DNA of 64,000 nt from Bubalus kerabau (Eukaryota; Chordata; Mammalia; Artiodactyla; Bovidae). The position numbers and the translations under genes are program-made. Shown here in pieces: positions 12,339 to 20,755 of this stretch; positions within the stretch are counted from its first letter, which is position 1, and every line of letters starts with the position of its first letter. The notes below the pieces were generated by a model. The model worked only from the letters and a program-made list of their open reading frames with translations. It made no database searches and was not told the origin of the DNA. The stretch spans positions 38,474,501 through 38,538,500 of the forward strand of contig NC_073643.1 in assembly GCF_029407905.1 (NCBI RefSeq), given 5' to 3'.

Positions 12339-12432
12339 TATGGACCTAACAGAAGCAGAAGATATTAAGAAGAGGTGGCAAGAATACACAGAAGAACTGT
12401 ACAAAAAAGATCTTCATGACTCAGATAACCAT
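12339..12432 (+). repeat. Direct templated duplication inside BovB copy C
   Basis: These 94 bases are identical to 11023-11116, 1316 bp upstream in the same element, with no mismatch seen. They replace the expected BovB sequence between GAAGAAAAGCTATG and the TTGCCAACAAAGG-equivalent region. Confidence 0.9.
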
Positions 12433-12937
12433 ATTTAAAATTAGAGATATTACTTGGCCAACAATGGTCCATATAGTCAAAGCTATGGTTTTTCCAGTAG
12501 TCATGTATGGATGTGAGAGTTGGACCATAAAGAAAGCTGACCTCCGAGGAATTGATGCTTTTAAACTGTGGTGTTGGAGAAGACTCTTGAGAGTCCCTTG
12601 GACTGCAAGGAGATCCAACCAGTCCATCCTAAAGGAAATCAGTCCTGAATATTCATTGGAAGGACTGGTGCTGAAACTGAAGCTCCAATACTTTGGCCAC
12701 CTGATGAGTAGAGCTGACTCATTGGAAAAGACCCTGATGCTGGGCAAGACTGAAGGCAGGAGGACAAGAGGGGTGACAGAGGATGAGATGGTTGGATGGC
12801 ATCACCAACTCAATGGACATGAATTTGAGCAAGCTCTGAGATATGGTGGAGGAGGACAGGGAAGCCTAACATGCTGCAGTCCATGGAGTCACAAAGAGTT
12901 GGACATGACTAAGCAACTGAACTGAATTGAACTGAAG

Positions 12938-13083
12938 CAGAATATAAGAAAGAAAGAGTAAAGCTGTTTAAAAATGAAAAAAAAAAAAAAGTTTTGAAAG
13001 GGTAGCTATAGCAAGGATGAATGTGAAGAAATACACAGTCAGTGAAATATAACCATGCACATGACATATTTTCTTTTTCAGTA
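12938..13083. other. A-rich spacer
   Basis: Contains a 14-A run near 12978-12991. Nothing else recognised. Confidence 0.4.
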
Positions 13084-13315
13084 GAAGTGTAGCATGCATA
13101 CATGTGTGCTCAGTCACGTCCAACTTTGGGTGTCCAACTCTGTGACCCCATGGACTATAGCCCACCAGGCTCCTCTGTCCATGGGATTTCCCAGGCAAAA
13201 ATATTGGAGTGAGTTATCATGTCTTTCTCTAGGGGATAGTCCCAACCCAGGGATCGAACTTGCATCTCTTGAGTCTCCTTCTGGCGGTTTCTTTACCACT
13301 GAGTTGCTGGGTAGC
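13084..13315 (-). mobile_element. Bov-tA SINE
   Basis: Reverse Bov-tA ('gaccccatggactatagccc', 'cccagggatcgaac'). Bounded by a TTTCAGTA duplication at 13076-13083 and 13316-13323. Confidence 0.87.
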
Positions 13316-13441
13316 TTTCAGTAAAACAAAAAAAGCCCCATAAGCTGGTGATGGGAGTAGAAGGAGGTTAACAGGGGAAGGAGTGCTTGGTGGCCAGCGC
13401 TGTTCTCTGTCAAACTGAATCAGGAACCACTCTTCCTAACT

Positions 13442-13572
13442 GCTGCTGCTGTTAAGTCGTTTCAGTCATGTCTGACTCTGTGCGACCCCATAGATGGCAG
13501 CCCACCAGGCTCCCCCGTCCCTGGGATTCTCCAGGCAGGAATACTGGAGTGGGTTGCCATTGCCTTCTCCAG
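13442..13572 (-). mobile_element. Bov-A2-type SINE monomer
   Basis: Reverse BovA monomer without a tRNA head, with a GCT-repeat tail at its left end. Bounded by CTCTTCCTAACT at 13430-13441 and 13573-13584, a clean 12-bp target duplication. Confidence 0.9.
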
Positions 13573-13584
13573 CTCTTCCTAACT

Positions 13585-15012
13585 AGTAAGTGGGTTAGTC
13601 AGAAGGTGAGAGCGCAGATTTGGATGTTTAGAGATCAATTCCTCTGTGCCAGCCACTAAGCCAGCACCTCGGTCCATTCATTTTCACAGGACCCCTTTGA
13701 AGCAGGCAACTGTGATTATAACTCTCTTTTCAGGATATGGAAAGGATACAGAGAATGCACTCTTACTTTCTATGCTCATAATCCTAAAGTAGGCATTGGA
13801 GAAAACCTAGCTCTGGAAATTTCTACTCTAGAAAGTAATAATCATGATAAGATTCTAATTAAAGCAGGATTTTTCTCCTAGGAGTAATGATACCATGAGA
13901 AATAGAGATTACTTCCATCATTCCTGGAGTTCCATGTGTGTGCATGCATGTGTGTCTTTGTGTGTGTGTGAGACAGAGAGTAAGAGAAAGAAAATGACTT
14001 GCAAATTAAAGGAAATACTGGCTCTGAAAACTAGAAACAACTTTCAATAATTATAATCTCATTCATTTAAGAAATATGTATTGAGTGCCTATTAGGTAGC
14101 ACCAAGGGGTTACAGTGAGGATGGTGATTGATTTGCTGTTGCCCTCACATAGTTTAAAGTCTAACAAATAACACCAAACACCAACAAGACGTAAGGGGTG
14201 AAACAAAGTAGGGCAGAAGAAGTTCAGATTTCAGGAGGCATATAGCATCCTGGTACATCTCCCAACAATCCGAGCATTGTCAGATGCCATGCTAGCAAGG
14301 GTAGCAGCTGTCTATGTTTAATGTGGACTTTCAGGAAATGGTGAAATTGTATGTGCACAGACTGCAATGCTGTCTAACTTGGCTTCAGTTTAAGAGTGGT
14401 TTCAATCTGAGGATTTCTGAATCATTTGTAGTTATGATGTTGAAACCCTTGGTCTGGAGGTCTCATTCTACAGATACTGAAGGAGGCAGAATAAGGATCT
14501 GAGGCCCAAAGAGTCTCAAGCAATTGTTAGTGGGATTCACTTGGGGCTCCAAAGCCTGGGTAATAGCTAAAGTATGGTCTTCTGGAACAATAAGTAGGAA
14601 AGGAACACCTGATACATAAATAACTTTGTAAAATTGCCATGAGCTAGCTAGTCATGAACTATCTCGGAACATCATAAAGACCAGACTGGGACATTCCATG
14701 TAGGCTCAAAAGGAGTTATTTAGAACTGTAGATTTAGCTTTCAAATGAAAAGAAAGGATATTCTTACAGATCATACTCATCAGGCCAGGTATAAAGGCTG
14801 AATGGTCAGAAACAATTAGATGGCCATCTTTCTGTCACTAAGCTGCTTTTATTTATGGAGATAACAAGTTTTGCAGGTAAACTGATTCCTGATTAAATCC
14901 CAACTCAGCACATTCTAGCTCTGTAATTCTGTATTGGGTCATTTAACTTTGCAGAGTCTAATTTTCATCATATGTAAAATAGAGCAGAACCCAGACAGCA
15001 GAACTGCTATGG
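13585..15012. other. Non-coding; scattered MIR/L2 remnants
   Basis: No gene. MIR-like pieces near 13660-13760, 14040-14130 (L2/MIR 3' type, 'attcatttaagaaatatgta') and 14880-14995. A GT-rich stretch lies at about 13934-13970. Confidence 0.5.
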
Positions 15013-15192
15013 TGATAGTTTAGTTGCTAAGTCATGTCCAACTCTTTTGCGACCCCATAGACTGTAGGCCACCAGGCTCCTCTGTCTATGGGAATTCCCA
15101 GGTAAGAATACTAAAGTGGGTTGCCATTTCCTTCTCCAGGGGATCTTCCTGACCCAGCGATCGAACCTGAGCATTCCAGGCAGTCTCCTGCA
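15013..15192 (-). mobile_element. Bov-tA SINE, left arm of an inverted pair
   Basis: Reverse Bov-tA ('ccaggctcctctgtctatggg', 'gacccagcgatcgaacc'). It is followed after about 10 bp by a second Bov-tA in the opposite orientation. Confidence 0.87.
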
Positions 15193-15202
15193 GTTACAAC
15201 CA

Positions 15203-15408
15203 GTGGCTCAGTGGTAAAGACTCTGCCTGCAAGGTGGGAGATGCGGGAGATGCAGGTTCCGTCCCTGGGTCAGGAAGATCCCCTGGAGTAGGAAAATGGC
15301 AACCCACTCCAGTAAACTAGAAAATCCCACAGACAGAGGAGCCTGGCGGGGTCACAATCCATGGGGTCACAAAGAGTTGGATGTGACTGAGCACACACGC
15401 ACACATGC
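15203..15408 (+). mobile_element. Bov-tA SINE, right arm of an inverted pair
   Basis: Forward Bov-tA from 'agtggctcagtggtaaag' to 'gatgtgactgagcacacacg'. Together with 15013-15192 it forms a head-to-head inverted repeat. Confidence 0.87.
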
Positions 15409-16589
15409 TACCCAGTACCGTAGACTTACCTATTCCTGAAGCCACTTACTGCTGACTACTCAGGAAACAGTTCATTATATTTCTGCCTCTTGGTGTTTGC
15501 CTCTCATTTCGGTGTGGGTTTTCCCTTTCTGTGGAAAGAGATGGCTTTGCTTCAGATCTCCTTCCTGCTGTTTTCACTGGTGTTCTGCAAAGTCATATGT
15601 GATGTCATCTTTCACATTTCTGTTGACCAGACTGTCTCTCCCTAGTGACTCATCTGCATCATCACTCCTCTGAGATTTAATTTTCATGAAGAAGCATCCA
15701 CAGAAACCTCCCATTTAATCTACAATAACATTCAATTCTAGTAAAGCTTGGGAGAAGAAAATGGGCTAAAATCTGTCCTTCCCTTAACTCCAGGTGACCT
15801 CAACAAGATGTTCTTCCTTCAGGGAAGACTTCTCTAGGGGGCCGGTTATTACAGAATCTAGTCTCCCCTCCTGCATTCAGGTATATTTATATATTCCTAT
15901 ATATATAGAACCAACTTCCAAACTGTATACACATATGTTTTCTTTTATAATTTACATTTTATTGGTTGTTTTGAGGCTCAGTACACATACATTTTAATTT
16001 TTAATGGATGTGCCAAAAATCTAAAACAAAATCATGTTAACTGTGATTCTTTTCTAAACAGTTATTCCAGACAGTTTCCAGCCAAAAACTTGGTGACAAA
16101 AATTTCTTTAAAAGATACCAAATACAAATGTTTTATCATTTATTAATTTATATAATTTATTTATATCACATATTTATGTACATTAATTCGATATTTGCCT
16201 TCTTTAAATATGATAAAGTCACTTTAGGACTGCTGAAACAAAATAGAGGTTTATATTTATTCATTCATTTAATAAATATTTCTTGAGTTCCTACCATGTG
16301 CCAGACCCATACTAGATACTGAGAGAAACATCCTGAAATATCAGTGAGATAATTAAGATTATCATGAAATATTTAACAATAGAAAATGAAGTAAGAGAGT
16401 CAACGATACATCATACATAGCAAAGATAGTTGAGGGAATTCTCTTGATGATTTTAGCCACCTCCACCCAAACCAACCCCCCAAAACTTGGCAGCATTTCA
16501 GATCAATGATTTACTCACTATACACAAGTAAATCATTGATAATTATGATAGTTATCAAAACATTGATAAATATGTATATAATTATGAAC
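15409..16589. other. Non-coding, AT-rich interval
   Basis: No gene. A short L2/MIR-type piece lies at 16255-16325 ('tttattcattcatttaataaat'). The rest is unique AT-rich sequence. Confidence 0.45.
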
Positions 16590-18085
16590 TTAGACTAAAG
16601 CGCTGAAACTGAATTTGAACCATATCTCTGACTTACTAGTTAGGGGACCGTTAAGGCAATGCCAAAGAATGCTCAAACTACCGCACAATTGCACTCATCT
16701 CACACGCTAGTAAAGTAATGCTCAAAATTCTCCAAGCCAGGCTTCAGCAATACGTGAACCGTGAACTTCCTGATGTTCAAGCTGGTTTTAGAAAAGGCAG
16801 AGGAACGAGAGATGCTGGATCATGGAAAAAGCAAGAGAGTTCCAGAAAAACATCTATTTCTGCTTTATTGACTATGCCAAAGCCTTTGACTGTGTGGATC
16901 ACAATAAACTGTGGAAAATTCTGAAAGAGATGGGAATACCAGACCACCTGATCTGCCTCTTGAGAAATCTGTATGCAGGTCAGGAAGCAACAGTTAGAAC
17001 TGGACATGGAACAACAGACCGGTTCCAAATAGGAAAAGGAGTACGTCAAGGCTGTATCTTGTCACCCTGTTTATTTAACTTCTATGCAGAGTACATCATG
17101 AGAAACGCTGGACTGGAAGAAACACAAGCCGGAATCAAGATTGCCAGGAGAAATATCAATAACCTCAGATATGCAGATGACACCACCCTTATGGCAGAAA
17201 GTGAAGAGGAACTAAAGAGCCTCTTGATGAAAGTGAAAGACGAGAGTGAAAAAGTTGGCTTACAGCTCAACATTCAGAAAACGAAGATCATGGCATCCGG
17301 TCCCATCACTTCATGGGAAATAGATGGGGAAACAGTGGAAACAGTGTCAGACTTTATTTTTCTGGGCTCCAAAATCACTGCAGATGGTGACTGCAGCCAT
17401 GAAATTAAAAGACGCTTACTCCTTGGAAGGAAAGTTTTGACCAATCTAGATAGCATATTCAAAAGCAGAGACATTACTTTGCCAACAAAGTTCCATCTAG
17501 TCAAGGCTATGGTTTTTCCTGTGGTCATGTATGGATGTGAAAGTTGGACTGTGAAGAAGGCTGAGTGCCGAAGAATTGATGCTTTTGAACTGTGGTGTTG
17601 GAGAAGACTCTTGAGAGTCCCTTGGACTGCAAGGAGATCCAACCAGTCCATTCTGAAGGAGATCAGCCCTGGGATTTCTTTGGAAGGAATGGTGCTAAAG
17701 CTGAAACTCCAGTACTTTGGCTACCTCATGCAAAGAGTTGACTCATTGGAAAAGACTCTGATGCTGGGAGGGATTGGGGGCACGAGGAGAAGGGGACGAC
17801 AGAGGATGAGATGGCTGGATGGCATCACTGACTTGATGGACGTGAGTCTCAGTGAACTCGGGGAGTTGGTGATGGACAGGGAGGCCTGGCGTGCTGCGAT
17901 TCATGGGGTCACAAAGAGTTGGACACGACTAAGCGACTGATCTGATCTGATCTGATCTGTCAAGGATACCTCTTTCAACCTCAATATCCTTATCTGTAAA
18001 ATGAAATTACTATCCTGCCTGCCTCATAGAGCTGCTGTAAAAATTAAATGTTGTATTAAATGCACAAGGGGTAGCACATAAAGTT
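16590..18085 (+). repeat. MIR SINE split by BovB copy D
   Basis: The left half (16600-16652, 'tctctgacttactagttagggg') and right half (17963-18085, 'atatccttatctgtaaaatg' then 'ctgcctgcctcatagagctg') together make one MIR. The BovB element 16653-17962 lies between them. Confidence 0.7.
16653..17962 (+). mobile_element. BovB LINE copy D (youngest, intact RT-to-C-terminus ORF)
   Basis: 5'-truncated BovB with an uninterrupted frame from ATG 16822 to the stop at 17938-17940 (372 codons). It covers the RT catalytic core (FIDYAKAFDCVDHNKLW near residues 17-33, then YADDTTLM at about residues 117-124) and the C-terminal region up to the usual end. Its tail is repeated TGATC units (17937-17960). A 22-bp deletion near 16812 (GAGAGAT joined to GCTGGATC) breaks the frame upstream of the ORF. 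The endonuclease domain is missing, so it cannot move on its own. Confidence 0.93.
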
Positions 18086-19180
18086 GATTATCATCATTAT
18101 TATTATTCAGACAAAAAATTTTGACTTGAATTGTTTAGCTCGCTCAGTTGTCCTGTTCGTTTATTATGATTTCAAATATCTTGCTAAGATTTTTGTTTTT
18201 AAGACTTGTTTATAGATTTAAATCCAGAGGTAAGCTAGTAACACTTAAGAAAGGGTGAATAAACTCCCTGAGGATGAGAAATTCAGAAAGCCAGACTCTT
18301 GATCAGTTCAGGAAGTTCCAAGAGAAACTTTGTATTTTTACAAAGTTTCTATCAGCTGTAGAGATGGTTATTTGTATCAGGAGCAATGTTAAAGAACCAT
18401 AAAAAAAAGTTCATCCTTTAATGCCAAGTCCTAGAAAGAAAGCCACTGAGAAAGAGCACACAATGAAACCTCTGTCCTTACATATAATCATTGCTATACT
18501 GTTAAGTTCTTTACGGGAGGGATTCAAATTGAAAAAGAGGAAAATTGTTTAATGGGAAATACTGCAACGTGCTACATTTTTGAGTAATTTTATAGTGGCA
18601 GTCCTAGAACATTTTCCATAGGAATCAGCTAAGAGTTTGATTTCTTGATGTTTTTCTGTTTCCTGCTAAACTGTCAGCAAACCTCAGACACTGTGATTGT
18701 GAGTAATTTTTACTACATAATGATAAGAAAGATTGTGTATTAGAAGAAATGTCTTTTAGTCAATACCTTGAAGGTTTAAGACAAAGTTTTAAATATTATT
18801 CTTTAAAAATCTGATTGTGTGCTTAACAGGGGTTTCTATTTTGCCGTCTTTACATTGTGTGCACCAATCATAAATTCCAGTCAAGGCAACATTGGTCTGT
18901 TTGGGTTAACAACTTCTTTAGGAAATTCTATTCTTGCCAAGTCATTTCTCCCTGTATCAGGAGAAATATTTACATTAATATTTCCAGAGTAGTAGACACT
19001 TATAGAATATTGCTTTAGTCCCCCTTCCCCCACCCCGAACCCGAGTAGGCAGTCTTTGGTGTTTTCATCCCTGAGTGCCAGCCTTCCAAGCAACAGAGAA
19101 CTCTGGTTCTGGACTTTGGGGCAAATATTCATTTTTTATAGAAATTGTTCAAAACATCCAGAATTAAACACCTCTTTCAC
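18086..19180. other. Non-coding upstream flank
   Basis: No gene or clear repeat recognised. Confidence 0.4.
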
Positions 19181-19181
19181 T

Positions 19182-19182
19182 G

Positions 19183-19223
<41 letters not shown>

Positions 19224-19247
19224 TGCGCACACACATACATACACACC
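19182..19247. repeat. Compound CT/CA microsatellite
   Basis: A (CT)n run to about 19200 runs directly into (AC)n, then ATGCGCACACACATACATACACACC. It lies about 1.4 kb upstream of the ADAMTS9 start codon. Alternating purine/pyrimidine runs of this kind can adopt Z-DNA and are usually polymorphic. Confidence 0.93.
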
Positions 19248-19502
19248 ATCCCTCTCTGGCAGAATTTCCGACTTTAAAATATGCATCCCAAGTCAGAGGT
19301 AGGTATAGTTAAAAGTGTCAGCTTTAAGCTGTTCCAAGCATTTCTCTGGCAAAAAGCAAGCGGAAGTGGCTGAGAAATCTCTGCAGGCACTGGTGCTTCC
19401 CCTCGAGTCAATGACAGTCCCCTCTCACTCTCCCCCGCTCCCCGTATCTCTAAAACCCGAGGCACTTGGGGGCGCCGAAATCCCCGCCTCCTCTTGCTGC
19501 CC

Positions 19503-19560
19503 AGAGCAGTTCTTAACCTTTTTTGGGCCGGAGACCTACAGAAAGCTATAGACACTCTCT
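19503..19560. repeat. Possible ancient DNA-transposon fossil
   Basis: 'gagcagttcttaacctttttt' and 'gacctacagaaagctataga' resemble the terminal part of an old mammalian DNA transposon. Recognition is weak. Confidence 0.3.
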
Positions 19561-20085
19561 CGATGGGTCTGAGGTTGGGGCAAGCACAACTGAAAAGCTT
19601 TGGGAAACTTTGAGGAGACCATGAATTTGAAACGCATCCTGAACTGCCAGATGAGAACCCCAGCTCCCAAACGCTTGACCTGGGGCGGTGAGGCCAAGAG
19701 CGGAGCTCAGAATCCACACCGCCTCCCTCAGTGAGAAACTGTGGGACGAGAAGGCGCTCCTGCGCTGGGCCACTTTCACTTGCGAGAAACCAAAAGGAGA
19801 CAGGGACAGAAAGAGAGAAAGAGAAGAGAGAGAGATGGGGACCGTGTAGAAAGAGAAAAGGGATGGGGGAGATGCGGGAACTAGAGAGGTGCACAGAGGG
19901 ACGGGGAGAAGAGACCACAAGCGGGAAAGGGGGCAGAGAGCGGACTGACAGGGCGAGGGAGAGAAGAGATTCCGAAGGGAGAAAGAGAGGATACGGGAGA
20001 GACTGGGAGCGCCAGGAAAAGGGGAGAACGTTCTCTACTCTGTCTCGCCAGGGCAGGGAGTCTCAGAAAAGCTCGTCCCGGGGAG

Positions 20086-20523
20086 ATGGCGGACCGCACT
20101 CGGCGCCCCTGCGCTCCCGGCGACTCTGCGAGCAGCAAGTACCGCATAGCAGCCGAGGAGCCGAGTGGCAGGAGGCGGTCCCCACTCACTCCGCTTTCTC
20201 CTCCCCTCTCCGAGAGGCGGGGACCTGAGTATTTGAGTAGCGCCCCCCCCCCCCCCACTCCGCCCCCCAGCCCCCCATTCAAGAAGCCGCTCCGCTATCC
20301 CCGCCAGCACAGGGCGCCCGGCGCGCCTCGGAGCGCACGTTCCGCGCTTTCTCCCGCCGGCTCCCTGGACATTATGCGGCCAAGCAGCCGAGCCCCAGTC
20401 CTCCTCCTCCTCCTGCTCCTCCGGCTCCTCCTGCGGCCCGAGCGGCTCAGCTCTCGGCAGGCGGCGGCGTTGCTCAGCCGAGCGCAGACGGGACCCTCGC
20501 CGCGAGACCTCAGCGACTCCTAA
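20086..20523 (+). CDS. Upstream open reading frame(s) in the ADAMTS9 leader
   Basis: An open frame of 145 codons begins at ATG 20086 (GAGATGG, purine at -3 and G at +4) and stops at TAA 20521-20523. A second in-frame ATG at 20374 would give a 49-residue peptide starting MRPSSRAPVLLLLLLLRLLL, which looks like a signal peptide. The frame is the same as that of ADAMTS9 (start 20641), and the stretch 20524-20640 has no further stop, so one TAA separates the two. Whether either ATG is in the mature mRNA depends on the unknown transcription start. A regulatory uORF is more likely than a stable protein. The upper part is low-complexity Pro/Arg/Ser sequence with no domain. Confidence 0.35.
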   Translation: MADRTRRPCAPGDSASSKYRIAAEEPSGRRRSPLTPLSPPLSERRGPEYLSSAPPPPTPPPSPPFKKPLRYPRQHRAPGAPRSARSALSPAGSLDIMRPSSRAPVLLLLLLLRLLLRPERLSSRQAAALLSRAQTGPSPRDLSDS

Positions 20524-20590
20524 AGTCAAAAGTTGGCGGCGGGCACCGGGCTCCGCGCGCTCTCCGCAGCCGCAGCCTCGCAGCCAAGGA

Positions 20591-20634
20591 GGGCAGGAGG
20601 GGAGGGGGGTGGGGGCGGCTGGGGAGGGGTGGGG
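20591..20634 (+). promoter_or_regulatory. G-quadruplex-capable tract just upstream of the start codon
   Basis: At least six G-runs of three or more separated by loops of one to a few bases, ending about 6 nt before ATG 20641. If transcribed, the leader RNA could fold into a stable G-quadruplex next to the initiation codon. Confidence 0.7.
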
Positions 20635-20640
20635 AGCACC

Positions 20641-20755
20641 ATGCAGTTTGTATCCTGGGCCACACTGCTAACGCTCCTGGTGCGAGACCTGGCCGAGATG
20701 GGGAGCCCAGATGCCGCGGCGGCCGTGCGCAAGGACAGGCTGCACCCGAGGCAAG
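20641..20755 (+). CDS. ADAMTS9: ADAMTS9 exon 1 coding part (residues 1-38)
   Basis: Starts [20 protein letters not shown], the ADAMTS9 signal peptide as I know it from human, and ends at RLHPRQ plus one base (phase 1). The start context is CACCATGC, with A at -3. Donor GCAAG|GTAACG. KDR33 is a basic site retained near the signal-peptide end. Confidence 0.96.

Larger units (their letters stand above)
10830..12937 (+). mobile_element. BovB LINE copy C (interrupted and internally duplicated)
   Basis: The longest BovB copy here. It begins upstream of the reverse transcriptase (SKEFQRIARRDKKAFLSD-like translation near 10850-10920) and runs to the 3' tail (ctgaactgaattgaactgaa, about 12916-12935). 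An open frame at 10934-11791 (285 codons) encodes the pre-RT and early RT region, including FIDYAKAFDCV near 11575-11610, then reads into a nested Bov-tA. The RT continues after the SINE (11805 on), but YADD is degraded (tacgtatatacc near 12079). A 94-bp duplicate of its own upstream sequence lies at 12339-12432. Not functional. Confidence 0.9.
20084..20640 (+). promoter_or_regulatory. ADAMTS9: ADAMTS9 proximal promoter / 5' UTR region
   Basis: GC-rich region immediately before the start codon. GAGATGGCGGAC at 20084-20095 matches the YY1-type ATGGCGG motif often found just downstream of start sites in TATA-less promoters. No convincing TATA box was seen. A run of 14 C at 20243-20256 is followed by further C-tracts to 20276, G-quadruplex-capable on the minus strand. 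The transcription start cannot be placed from sequence alone. Confidence 0.55.

Noticed and set aside
19274..19918. 214-codon minus-strand frame upstream of ADAMTS9
   Set aside because: No domain, Ser/Pro-rich low-complexity translation in GC-rich DNA, and frames of similar length exist on other phases. Likely a composition artefact.
20035..20529. Minus-strand frame across the promoter
   Set aside because: Antisense shadow of GC-rich leader sequence with no recognisable protein features.
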